Under the pieces are notes generated by a model, which was not told the DNA's origin, made no database searches, and saw only the letters and a list, made by a program, of their open reading frames with translations. The position numbers and the translations under genes are program-made. 64,000 bases of DNA from Heloderma charlesbogerti (taxonomy: Eukaryota > Chordata > Lepidosauria > Squamata > Helodermatidae): NCBI GenBank assembly GCA_026122225.1, contig JANEZZ010000728.1, positions 1,612,001 through 1,676,000 of the forward strand. Reading direction: 5' to 3'. Below, piece by piece: positions 13,010 to 24,392 of the stretch. Each line of letters begins with the position of its first letter. The stretch's first letter is position 1.

Positions 13010-14281
13010 GTTGTTGTTGTTCAGTCGTTCAGTCGTGTCCGACTCTTCGTGACCCCATGGACCATAGCACGCCAGGCCTTCCTGTCCTGCGCTCTCTCCC
13101 GGAGCGTGCTCAAGTTCATATTCATTGCATCCGTGATGCTATCTAGCCATCTCATCCTCTGCCGTCCCCTTCTCCTTTTGCCTTCAGTCTTTCCCAGCAT
13201 CAGGGTCTTTTCCAGGGAGTTTTCTCTTCGCATTAGGTGGCCAAAATATTGGAGCTTCAGCTTCATTATCTGTCCTTCCAAGGAGCACTCAGGGTTGATT
13301 TCCTTTAGGATGGACTGATTTGACCTCCTTGCAGTCCAGGGGACTCGTAAGAGTCTTCTCCAGCACCACAGTTCGAAAGCATCGATTCTTCGGCGCTCAG
13401 CCTTCCTTATAGTCCAGCTCTCACAGCCATACATTACTACTGGGAAAACCATAGCTTTGATTAGATGGACCTTTGTCGGCAAGGTGATGTCTCTGCTTCT
13501 TACTATGCTGTCTAGGTTTGCCATAGCTTTCCTCCCAAGGAGCAAGCGTCTTTTAATTTCATGGCTACAGTCACCATCTGCGGTGATCTTGGAGCCCAAG
13601 AAAGTAAAATCTGTCACTGCTTCCATTTCTTCCCCTTCTATATGCCAGGAAGTGATAGGGCCAGATGACATGATCTTAGTTTTTTTAATGTTGAGTTTCA
13701 AACCAGCTTTTGCACTCTCCACTTTCACCCTCAACAAGAGGCTCTTGAGATCCTCTTCGCTTTCTGCCATTAGGGTGGTATCGTCTGCATATCGGAGGTT
13801 GTTGATAATTCTCCCGGCAATCTTAATTCCGACCTCTGATTCATCCAATCCGGCATTTCTCATGATGTACTCTGCATATAAGTTAAATAAGCAGGGTGAC
13901 AATATGCAGCCTTGTTGTACTCCTTTCCCAATTTTGAACCAATCGGTTGTTCCATGTCTGGTTCTTACTGTTGCTTCTTGACCCTCGTACAGGTTTCTCA
14001 GGAGACAGGTAAGGTGGTCTGGTACTCCCATCACTTTAAGAATTTGCCACAGTTTGTTGTGATCCACACAATCAAAGGCTTTAGCGTAGTCAATGAAGCA
14101 GAAATAGACATTTTTTGGAATTCTCTTGCTTTCTCCATGATGCAGCGAATGTTGGCGATTTGATCTCTAGTTCCTCTGCCTCTTCTAAACCCAGCTTGTA
14201 CTTCCGGTAGTTCTCGGTTCGCATACTGCTGAAGCCTAGCTTGTAGGATTTTGAGCATCACCTTGCTGGCATGTGAAATGA
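13010..14281 (-). mobile_element. BovB (RTE clade) LINE, 5'-truncated
   Basis: The minus strand encodes an RTE-type reverse transcriptase. It includes VRTRHGTTDWFKIGKGVQQG, CLFNLYAEYI, RYADDTTLMAESEEDL (YADD catalytic box), YGCESWT, WRRLLRVPWTARRSN and a C-terminal tail RKAWRAMVHGVTKSRTRLND. One frame break near 14070-14110 separates this frame (13021-14067) from the upstream part (EVQAGFRRGRGTRDQIANIR). The 3' end (plus-strand left) is a TTG repeat followed by the CAGTCGTGTCCGACTC tail shared with Sauria SINEs. A 12-bp duplication ATTTATGAAGAT flanks it (12998-13009 and 14282-14293). Confidence 0.95.
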
Positions 14282-14285
14282 ATTT

Positions 14286-14551
14286 ATGAAGATATTGGGT
14301 AGTATCCAACACTGTCCTGTTGGATGCTAGCACTAATGACCTTATACTAGCGTAAACCAACAATTGTGCAACGTAACTAATGCAATGGGGAAAAGTGATT
14401 TGCTACCAACAGTTAGCAGTGCTGCTGAATTTTAGCAGCAAATCACATTTTCCCATTGCGCTAGTTATGTTGCACAAATGTTGGTTTAGGCTAGCGCAAC
14501 ATCATTAGTGGTAACACCAGGACAGTGTTGGATACTACCCAATATCTTCAT
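14286..14551. repeat. fold-back MITE (266 bp palindrome)
   Basis: Terminal inverted repeat ATGAAGATATTGGGTAGTAT / ATACTACCCAATATCTTCAT. Complementarity continues inward (CCAACACTGTCCTG, TAAACCAACA, TTGTGCAAC.TAACTA, GCAATGGG, GTGATTTGCT), so the copy folds on itself almost completely. BovB has inserted into its left terminus, since the duplicated ATTTATGAAGAT contains the first bases of the repeat. No transposase is encoded. Confidence 0.85.
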
Positions 14552-16167
14552 TGTTCTAATAAGTGGGCTATAAATATTTTAAAATAAATAGTTTTAACAA
14601 TTTAGTATGTTTCTAGATCAGACACTGAACATTAGGTCTTCGTGATGAATTTGATACTCCTAAATTATGATTTTAAAGTTGTAATAATAGAATCTGTCCT
14701 GGTTTAAAAAACACACCCACACCTTACAACAAAGGTTGTTCAGTGCAATCGTAAGACACAAGAGGCATAATGGGGCATAAAGTGTTCCAGCCTCATATTG
14801 CTGCTGTTTCCAAAAAGAGGTATTAGTTTATTTTAAAAGTCCTCAAGGTAGCTTGCAAACAAATTAAATAAACAGAATCAACATATGAAATATCAGCTTT
14901 GATAATTTTATGAGCCACAGTATATTTTAAATGTAAAAGTCATAATAATAATAATAGTAGTAGTACAAAAGAAATCTCACCCGCATCTTTGAGGTTCTAG
15001 TTACTGACAATTTTCTTGGCCAGTTTTTGTAACCAACTCCACCATCTTTTGAAGCTGGAAGGTATATAAGGCCTGATTCTGTTGGACATATTTAACTTTT
15101 GAGGAAGCCAGGCACTACTAGGTGAGTTCAGATACTGAGAGCTCTAAGGATGCTTAGGGAAATTGTGTTAGCAACCCACAAAATTGCACCTGGCCCTGGC
15201 GGCAGCAGCATAAAGGGGCTCACAGAACCAAATTAATGACAATTCACAATTATTGTGAATGGAGCACAGAGACTGTAGACCAAACTATCAGGCTGCCCAG
15301 TCACCATTTATTTAGCTTTCTGGTTATTAAATCTTCAGGATCTATAAGATGGATGTCACAAGTTGCTTGCGGTTTGTAAGTCACAGCTTATCTATTTTGT
15401 TTAATTATTTCTTACATTTCTAATCCACCCAATAATTAATGTTCTCAGCTTACACCTCCATGATGCCACCATTTTGACACTTCTCCTGTGTGTCAAATTG
15501 GAGGCCAAACTATGAATGGCTTTGGACATGACAGAGTTGCAAAGTGAACCAATACTGCAAGTGTCTTTTCACTGAAACCAGTGCGATGTCAAATTTTGCA
15601 TCACCCCACTTGGAAGAATGAGAAGCACCAGACATTGTATTTTCTAGGCAGGCGTCTTCCAAGCAAGGAGAAGAAATGTGAAATGTGTGTTTTGTTACAG
15701 TTTTGTGATAAAACAGGATGTGCGTGGATATGTGCATTTCATGTTCACTCCACAATACCAAGGGTGGTCTATGGGTACTCTGAATCTCTAGCTAATTTGC
15801 ATGCAGAAATTTGCACATGGCATATCGTGGCTGTAGCACAACACATGCTCTGAAATTGTGACCAATGAAATGTGAATGTGAAGTGGGCAATTTTCATAAT
15901 GGTTTTTTTTTTTTTTAATACAGCAACTGTCTTAAATCTAATTAAAAATGGAAGGCAGAGTGAGCTACTTAAAACTATTTCATTAACAAAAAACTAGCCC
16001 TTCATGTAAAAGAAGCATATTATGACGAAGCCTAAAGTGGTATACAAAGAAGAAAGGGCTATGGCTACAATCCTAAAAGCACTTACAAACAATTAAGACC
16101 CATTGAAGTGGGACTTACTTCTGAATAAACAAACACACATAATATTGCAGTGTTAGGCATGGTTACA

Positions 16168-16220
16168 ATAAAGGTGTAATCAATAACCACCACCAGCAGC
16201 AGCAGCAGCAAAACAACAAA
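16168..16220. repeat. AGC-rich simple sequence
   Basis: ACCACCACCAGCAGCAGCAGCAGC-like run, followed by AAC-rich sequence. An ordinary microsatellite. Confidence 0.7.
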
Positions 16221-16807
16221 TCAGCTGAAATTTCACAAAATAACCATCAAAATAACCTGTCAAGCCAGTACCTACAAGGAGCTTATTCAGGCAAGCTGAG
16301 TGCAGATTAGAAACAGTAACAAAGGGGTAAACAGAAGAGTGTGGATTGGAACTTCCTGGACTGGGAAATCTGTGCTTTGAGACTTAGGGTGTATCCAATG
16401 GTGTCACTCCACTACTTCAAAGCTTCTACTGCTTGCAAAAACCTTGTTTTCATTCTTGCAAGTGTGTCAAATCCAATACTTTGATTCTGCTTGTGCAAAG
16501 TTCTGCAGAAGCCATTCACAAGTTATTCTGTAAGACACTGCATACCTCTTTCTGCAAGCTGCCACCCAACTCATAATGATTTCATTAGCCTAGGTGTTGC
16601 TTGTGCTAGTGGTTCTGCTAGCAGTTGTGCAACCAACCAGCAGAACATAAAATATTGTAATTTTTCTGCTAACATAACATGAAATATACACTTAAACTTC
16701 AAGTCAAAGGGCAACATAAAAGCTATTCTTAATTATTCTAACATTTGATTTTGAGGACCGAGTCAATGAAGAAAATAAAATATTCAAATAAATATTAATT
16801 TACTAAC

Positions 16808-16879
16808 CATAATGCTGCTAACTGTTTTTCTTCCAGAGTAGCACTGGGGCCTGAGTGGGTTTTTAGTCTCACAGCATAC
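16808..16879 (-). CDS. AFF3: AFF3 exon: YAVRLKTHSGP
   Basis: A 72-nt exon encoding (R)YAVRLKTHSGPSATLEEKQLAAL(C), a helix-loop-helix portion of the C-terminal homology domain. The acceptor is TTTTGAAG|GTATGC. An AG twelve bases further in gives the wrong phase and was rejected. Donor TTATG|GTTAGT. Confidence 0.95.
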
Positions 16880-16997
16880 CTTCAAAAGATCAAGAACAAA
16901 CTCAGCAAATAAGGTCAACAAGCATTAACAGCAAAACATTTTCTAGCAAGTGTCAGATACTGGAGCTGGACTGATTTATTGTAGCTAAGGATTTACA

Positions 16998-17095
16998 AGG
17001 CAATCCTATGCATTTCTACTCAGAAGTAAGTTCCATTAATTTTAATTGGACTTATTCCCAGCTAAATGTGTATAGGATTGCACCCTTAGCTGGTC
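16998..17095. repeat. AATCCTATGCA palindromic MITE, good copy
   Basis: Has both ends: GGCAATCCTATGCATTTCTA at the left and GTGTATAGGATTGCACCC at the right. Between them is the inverted core CTCAGAAGTAAGTTCCATT / AATTGGACTTATTCCCAG. About 90 bp with no coding content. Confidence 0.75.
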
Positions 17096-17522
17096 ACAAC
17101 TAATCACTTTTATTATCATAATCATGTCTATCTGCTTTGTCCTCCTTTTGAGTGACAACTCTTCTCAAAACTGCTATTGGGTCTCCTGCCTGTAGAGCTT
17201 TAGCCCAGCACAATAATTCCTTCAGAAAACTATTCTCAGCTTACCCTCATGGAGGATAAGCTATTAACTGCTGATATTATTTATTCTATTTTACTTTTCT
17301 GCTGAACATACGTTGATTCTTTACTTAAGTCTTGCTGCTTTTTTTCTTTATACTGTCATTGAGGCTTGCCCATTTCTTTAAATTAACTGCAGTTCTCATT
17401 CTGTCCTACACTGATGATTGTAATGACTTAACTCACTGGCTTTTCTCCTGTCTCACCTTAAATCCCTCAGTTCTGTTTTCAGTTCTTATGGCCATCTGAT
17501 TTATTTTGTCCACCACTTAACC

Positions 17523-18040
17523 ATAGAATCATAGAATAGTAGGGTTGGAAAGGGCCTACAAGGCCATCGAGTCCAACCCCCTGCTCAGTGCAGGAATCCA
17601 AGTCAGAGCATCCCTGACAGATGGCTGTCCAGCCTCGTCTTAAATGCCTCCAGTGTGGGAGAGCCCACTACCTCCCTAGGTCATTGGTTCCATTGTCATA
17701 TTGCTCTAACAGTCAGGAATTTTCTCCTGATGTTCAGCAGGAATCTGGCTTCCTGTCACTTGAGCCCATTATTCCGTGTCTTGCACTCCGGGATGATCGA
17801 GAAGAGATCCTGGCCTTCCTCTCTGTGACAACCTTTCAAGTACTTGAAGAGCGCTATCATATCTCCCCTCAGTCTTCTCTTCTCAAGGCTAAACATGCCC
17901 AGTTCTTTCAGTCTCTCTTCATAGGGCTTTGTTTCCAGTCTCCTGATCATCATTGGTTGCCCTCCTCTGAACCCTCTCCAGTTTGTCTGCGTCCTTCTTA
18001 AAATGTGGTGCCCAGAACTGGACACAGTACTCCATATGAC
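17523..18040 (-). mobile_element. CR1 LINE 3' end
   Basis: A classic CR1 3' region in antisense. The left end is the 8-mer-type tail (ATAGAATCATAGAATAGTAG), then GGTTGGA..GGGCC and the 3' UTR. The 3' part of the ORF on the minus strand reads [40 protein letters not shown] and [16 protein letters not shown]. It is 5'-truncated, as usual for CR1, and lies in an AFF3 intron in sense orientation to the gene. Confidence 0.93.
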
Positions 18041-19283
18041 CCTACATGTTCTCCCTCTTCAGTGGCTACTCTTCCTATCTCATATCCTGTTCAGACTTTC
18101 CCTCATCTTTATGCCCTTTTACAACACTGCCTCCTTCTTCTGGTCTCCATTTATAAACCCCCTCATGCGTTCTGAACATACAACTAATCTGCACCCATTT
18201 TTTCTTTTCTGCAGCATGCTCTTTCAATGGACATTTGTCTGGCTTCTCTCTCATAATTAAAATTCCTAAAACTATTTTTTTATCTTTATTGTGTTGATAT
18301 TTAGTTCAGCTTTCCATACTTTGGAAGGACACTACCGCACACTGTATTTGATAGCTTCCATTTTTCCCTCTCATTTTCCCCACCAACCTTGTGTTTCACA
18401 TTCTTAACCAGACTCTACGCCTTTGGGCACAGAACTGTCACTGCTTTCCATGAACGTATAGTACTTACTGTACATTAGATACTTCATACAGTTAGAGCGC
18501 AATCCTATACATGTTTAGACAGAAAAAAGCCCTACAACTGCAAGCATGCCCAGGATTGCGCCCTTAGAAAAAGAATACACACTCAGCCATAGGATGGCTG
18601 CTCTTGGTTGGAAGCTGCAGAAAGATAAGGACAGGTGAAACTCATCTGTTTTCCCATTGGGGGGTTGTGAGCATTCTTTGTAAGCATTAACACAACCTCT
18701 AGGGGCTTTGCAAATGCTTGCAAAGAGTGCTCAAGGATCCCCAATGGAACTTTAGTAGTTTCTCTTGTATACAACAGTAATCAAGTTTGGGCATTGGTGC
18801 AATTTATGAGGAGACCAAGGGTGGCTTTACACATTTCTCTCCCTCTCCCTCTCCCTCTGAATTGTCCTCCTCACCAAGCAGACAGAAACATATGAGAAGG
18901 AGGTTACATTTGTTTCCAGTAATGCCTCAATTTACAGTACCAGTGAAAAGCATCTATAGAACGTCTTCTTGCTGGCAGAGTATGAAAGAGCATTATTACC
19001 ACCATAAGAAATCTCTCATGAGAGCAGAACAGTGTGCAGTTGCACACACCATAACTAAGCATAGCAATATTTTCTGATCACCATCCTACTCAGGCAGGAT
19101 TAGACCTAGCAATTAAAAATTTGTATTTTCTTAATTATATTATCATGGATTCAGCATTAATATCCTTTAATTGCCTATAATTTCTGTCCATATTTAGTAG
19201 TATCCGGCTACATCCTTGCCCTAGAAGCAGAACTGCATGGATGTAAGACCCAATCTACGATCAGACTATTCCACACAATCTTA

Positions 19284-19490
<207 letters not shown>

Positions 19491-19696
19491 CTAGTGTTGG
19501 TGAAAAAGCAGTACTACATATTCTAAAACATTTCAGATACTGCTCCAAAGGGACAAAATATATCAATGAAGAGGAGATACTGGCCCATTCCAGATGATCA
19601 TATGCAGGCTTAATAAGCCAAGATATGCACAAGCCTTTGGCCCACATATGCAGCCTCTTCATGACACATCTTGTTAAGCCAGGAAGTCTTGGATGG

Positions 19697-19990
19697 AGCA
19701 ATCTTATGGCCCACTAGACACTGTCTAGAGGGCCATTGGATTGTTTGGTTTCTAAGAACTGCCCCCTCCCCCTTGTAGCTGGCATGGTTATCTCTGCTCT
19801 GGCTATGTCTCCGCACTCAGAAATGGAGTGCGGACATGGGGAAAAGGGGGTGGTCTCAGGGGTGGGGAGGTGAGGAGCTTCCTATCAGGTCTCCAGGCCT
19901 CTTCCCTCCCCCTTCCTGAAGCCATACCTAGATGGGTGAACTCTCTCATCTAGACAAAAATGCAGGGTGGCTGGAGCACGTAGGAGAGGA
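19697..19990. repeat. CAATCTTATGG-type MITE copy
   Basis: GAGCAATCTTATGGCCCACTA, CACTGTCTAGAGGGCC, and CTAGATGGGTGAACTCTCTC. The same ordered blocks occur at 5930-6295, 23130-23570 and, in part, 27460-27950. A non-autonomous DNA element family of roughly 350-480 bp. Confidence 0.6.
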
Positions 19991-20924
19991 TCCCCTAAAT
20001 TCCCTCCCCCTAAATAACCTTAGCTTCCCATTTTGTCTCAACTGGGACGCTATAATTACCAGCTTTAGGACAAGCCAGAAACTTAAAGTAACTTCAGACT
20101 CTGGTTTAAGATTCTGCCTTGTTCCAAAGTTAGTAACGGTGGCTTCCTGGTTTAGATGGAATGGGAAACTATGGTTAATTATAGTGACTTCCCCACTTAT
20201 GCCACAAAGGGAGGATCATCTAGATGTAGTCAATGTGATCAGTGGCATTTACCTATTCCATTTTTTAAGTATGAGTAAAAACAGAAGAGAATGGTCAAGG
20301 CCAAGAATAACCACATGCAAGGAGAAATATATCCAGTAAGCATATGGTACCTCTTATTTATTTGTATTTAAAATTATTTTTAGGCTGCCTTTGAGGGTAA
20401 AAACCTTCCTATCCAATAATGTGCATTTTCAGATACATTGCATAATAAGACAAATAGGTGCAGATGGGGGTGGCAGTACAAGCGACAAGCGACAGCAGAG
20501 GGAAGGAGCAATTTTGCAAAATTGCCTACGTTCTCCTTCTGTCATGGAATCCACTGCTGAATCAAAGAGCTTTCCATGAGCACGATAGTATTGGATACAA
20601 CCATATAAATATACTTTAAACTTACCAAGTAGCCAACATGAATGGCAGGGTGGGGTGGGGTTCAGGGTTACATCAGTAAGACACTTTTAGAACAAAAATC
20701 TTAATTAATCTAAAAAAATTAATTTATGTAAGAATGAATAAATTAATTGATTTTCGATACTGTTTAAGGCATATCTACTGAACTATGTCCAGTTTATTAT
20801 ATTAACATTTCTTACTAAGAAGGCTAGTTATCTTAAAAGATGATAATTACTACTAGTTAAATTTCCCTGATGAAGATGGTACAGATAATCTAGAATAACG
20901 CACCAGAAACTCAAAAATTCTTAC

Positions 20925-20988
20925 CATTGCATCTGCTTTATGCTTCTTCCGTTTAGCTTCCTGCATAAAATATTCTACATTGTGTGGC
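20925..20988 (-). CDS. AFF3: AFF3 exon: YFMQEAKRKKHKADAM
   Basis: A 64-nt exon reading PHNVEYFMQEAKRKKHKADA plus M. It corresponds to the AFF C-terminal homology domain helix Y-F-M-x-E-A-K-R-x-K-H-K-A-D. Acceptor CATTCTAG|G, donor GCAATG|GTAAGA. The single leading G completes the split codon from the upstream exon. Confidence 0.95.
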
Positions 20989-21544
20989 CTAGAATGGAAC
21001 AAAACATGAGGATGAATTTGAGTTGGCACTCTTTGTTCTTTACATACTTAAAAGATAGTCCTTAATGGTTAATTTCAAAAGAAGCAAGTATATGCTGATA
21101 ACATACATTCCACAAATTCTGACTGAAGAATCAGAAACAAATACTAAACCAAGCAAGCTATGAACACCAAAAACAATCTACAAGTAGTAAGAAGTAAATG
21201 TGACTTAAAAATGTACAATATTCTCATTCCAATAAAGTACTTTCTGAACTGAAGATGGAAAATATGTCCCAGGGTTTGCTGAAGTGAGGTGCCTGACTCC
21301 AAAGCATTGCTACATTGCAACCCAGACATCCATAGTTAAATACTCTGATACCGTGAGAGAAGTCCCATCCCATGCATGCTGTAACGAGCAGTATTTTAAG
21401 ATATGGCACACAGAAGCTGGAGAAAGGAGCAGACAAGCAGGTCTGGGAAGAAATAGGCAGGAAAAGCCATTGTTACATTGTCTGCATTAAAGATGAAATG
21501 AACAGCAGAAATCTTGCAACATAGCAGGCAACCTTACAATCTCT

Positions 21545-21700
21545 TTAGAGCAACAGTGGGGAACCTAGGGCCCACATGTCAAATCTGGCCCTCCTGGGGT
21601 CCCAATTATGCCCTCCAGGATCCCCGGATGGCCATGGCCCCTTTTCCTGGCAACACCCCCTTTCCCCTGACCACCAATCATTTGGTGGCAGTGCTTGAAA
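21545..21700. repeat. GGGGAACCTAGGGCCC-type MITE fragment
   Basis: AGTGGGGAACCTAGGGCCCA, then AAATCTGGCCCTCCTGGG. It is one end of the same family as near 5735, 24393 and 41450. The other end is missing. Confidence 0.5.
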
Positions 21701-21779
21701 TGAAGTCAAGCAGGCTCTGTGCACATCGGGCTGTGAACAGGGCCCTGTTCAACTTGAATCTACTAATGAAGAATTAAAC

Positions 21780-22900
21780 AGGAAGCGAATACTAAATCTG
21801 ATTTCTTGCAATATCCCTAGTGTAAAGGCAGTGACTGTTAAAATGCAAAACAAGCCTAATTCTGCAAACTATTATTATGCCAGATCAGCATTAGGGTTTT
21901 TTGAGTCTCCAAAAATAGCTGCAGACATTGTCTCTTTAAGAAATAAAATACATGCTCTAATAACAGTTAAGAATAATTTCTAGAGTGAGCCCTTAAAATA
22001 TCTGATCACGGCAATAACAGCTTTACAGAATAAAGTTTAAATAATAAAAAAGTAGAAGATGTCTTTCATTCTTGAACAGTATAATTAAAATCTTCCTGGG
22101 GAAAAGCATATTGGCTGCAAATGTTTCTAATTAATATTTTAATTAGTGATATGAATAATGACAGGTCAGACTACACATGTTGAGTGATCTTTCCACAAAA
22201 GGCCCTAAGATTTTGTATTCACTTTAACAAGGGCAATCTCCACACAATATCCGAGGTTAATAGAGGCTGAAATTATCTAAAAATTTACTGCCTATCCATA
22301 AAGAAGCACTTTTAGCTGTATTGCCAGCAATTTCTCTAAAAGCTTGCTCCAAGACAGCAAGAAATAAAGCATTTTTACTACTTGTTATATTGCACAGACA
22401 GACACATATCCTGGCATTGAAGAGGCATTCAGATCAATTCCTTTTAATACAAGTTGTCTTAGAATGTCTTGACTACAATTTGTTTTAGATTATGCAGATA
22501 GATGGAAAAGAAGCCCATACACATTCTGCATAACGTTTTGGAAGTATAAAAGTGTTTCCTTAAATACCGCCCCCCCCATATATATAGAGAGAAGTCAACA
22601 CTTTATTGAGTTCATTGCAGCTTAAATTCACATCTAAACTTTTGTTAGCTTCAAATACAATAGCTGTGCAGGCCTGCTCTACATTCTGCCATATAAAATA
22701 AAGTTATAAGAAGTCAGCTGCCATCACAATTCTTCTGTACCGTGAATAATTTTCTCCAAATTCAGTATTTCTATGGCCAATCTTGCCTGTTCCTATTTAC
22801 TTCTATCTCAGTTCCAGCTACCTCTGTAAGTCACAGAGGTTTCAGTCTACCATTTCAACACCAACATTTCCCTTGACATAACACTCAATTGTTGTTCATA
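21780..22900. other. AT-rich intron stretch without recognisable repeats
   Basis: No ORF, RNA gene or repeat that I recognise. It contains AT-rich blocks such as CTAATTAATATTTTAATTAG (22130). Stretches this free of transposons within a developmental transcription regulator gene are where conserved non-coding elements tend to lie, but I cannot compare species here. Confidence 0.4.
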
Positions 22901-22911
22901 TTTCTGAGAGC

Positions 22912-22985
22912 AAAAAACCCCCTGGGTTGGACTCTATGGCCTCATAGGCCCCTTCCAACCTTACTATTTTATGATTCTATGATTT
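22912..22985 (+). mobile_element. CR1 3' terminus fragment
   Basis: CCCCCTGGGTTGGACTCTAT, GGCCCCTTCCAACCTTACTA, then the terminal ATGATTCTATGAT repeat. Only about 70 bp of the 3' end is present. Confidence 0.8.
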
Positions 22986-23129
22986 CATTCAGTTTTTGTA
23001 TGGTTTTAAGTTTGTACAAATGGAAAACTGCACTCTTCATAAATGAATAATTTACTCACGTACTTGGACAGGAGAACCAGCTTCTATTTTCAGGAAAGGG
23101 TCCTATAAAGGCATGCAACGAAGAGATAG

Positions 23130-23570
23130 GGAGAGAAATCCTACGGCCTCTAGACAGTGTCTGGCGGCCATAGGATAGTTTGGATTCCTGGATTCAAGAC
23201 TAGAGACAGAACTCCCAACTTTGGACCCAGGAGTCCAAGCTTTCCCCTCCGCCTGTGCAGAGAGAACTGCGCTAGCTGCCTTTCTGAGCTCGCAAAAGTG
23301 ACCTCGGAGAGGATGGAAAGGAGGCATTTCAGTGGGTGGGGGGGGGAGGGGAGGGGACAGGAAAAGCGGGGATATGAGCTATTTCCAGCCTTCCTTCTCT
23401 CCCCCTCTGCAGAGCTCTAGCTAGATGGGCAAAAACACCCATCTAGCAAAAATGCAGAGTTGGAGAATCGCAGAGGCGATGATCACCTCCAAGCTTCTCC
23501 TGCTCTGCATAGGATGCCCATCAGCCTCTGAGTTCAGAGGAAGACAGGCATCTGAATAGGATTGCACTTT
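23130..23570. repeat. CCTATG-family MITE, long copy
   Basis: Left end GAGAAATCCTACGGCCTCTA with GACAGTGTCTGGCGGCCATA. The right part has TCTGAATAGGATTGCAC. The interior has CTAGCTAGATGGGC..AAACACCC. Same family as 5930 and 19697. Confidence 0.6.
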
Positions 23571-23721
23571 TACATCCTGATCTAAGCCATGTTTAGCTGA
23601 AAGTTAAGTTCCATTGACTTCACATATGTTTGCTTACGATTGTCGACTTATGAAGTTCATTAGTAGGAACAGCAATATATTTAATCGCAAATATTTACTT
23701 TTGTACTTCCAATCTGTCTGG

Positions 23722-23835
23722 TGCAGCCTTCCCCAACCTAGAGCCCCTCAACTCCCATCAGCCCCAACAATACGGTCAATGGTTAGTTGTTGTCCAAAAC
23801 CTCTGGAGGACACCAGGTTGGGGAAGGTTGGTCTA
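23722..23835. repeat. CCTTCCCCAACCTGG fold-back MITE
   Basis: Left end CAGCCTTCCCCAACCTAGAG, right end CACCAGGTTGGGGAAGGTTG, with ACTCCCATCAGCC and GTCCAAAACCTCTGGA in between. Other copies: 35932-36022, 36213-36345 and 59563-59690. A palindromic element of 90-130 bp, probably hAT-related. Confidence 0.75.
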
Positions 23836-24178
23836 ATGCTTTGAGAATCGATCAGGTGCCATGAGAAAAGTAGTGCAAGTCCACAAGTAATTTTCTACAT
23901 ATGTCATTAAACACCCCCCCTGCCCAAATCTGTAATATTTCTATTGGTCAAGTTTGAACTTCTGTTTTGTTTGACTTAACTTTTGTTCATAAAGCATCTG
24001 CATGAGCATAGAAGAAAACTACCATAAAGTTCTTGAAGATCAGTTAAAATTTTATGTACTGTTTACATTTTTGCTCAACATTGCTTTGGGTATTTTATTT
24101 TAGTGTAGAAGCGATTCATAAATACAGTAAGTTAATCAAAATACATTCATTTCCATTGAAGAAATAATATTTACTCAC

Positions 24179-24306
24179 CCATCATTAAAGATGAGCTTTG
24201 TTTTCCTACAGTCTTTGTGTATACTGGACACAGGAGACCAGGGCTCTTTTTGGCACTGTGTCTTGTTGCAGAGTAGAGTATTTTCTGAATTGATGTACAT
24301 TGCTTT
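24179..24306 (-). CDS. AFF3: AFF3 exon: entry to C-terminal homology domain
   Basis: A 128-nt exon (42 codons plus two bases): KAMYINSENTLLCNKTQCQK, then EPWSPVSSIHKDCRKTKLIF and ND. It aligns with the AFF3 segment NNSENIPL ... KPWSPGS ... CKRQKLVFDD, the start of the C-terminal homology domain. Acceptor TGTTCAG|AAAG, donor GATGG|GTGAGT. More substitutions are visible here than in the following helical exons, and two extra cysteines (LLC, TQC) differ from the mammalian sequence I recall. Confidence 0.92.
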
Positions 24307-24392
24307 CTGAACAAACAATAAAGCAGACTATCAGGAATTAGGCACAGATTCAGCCAAGGTATTCAGTAAACAACTGTAGTTCTCAATCTAAG

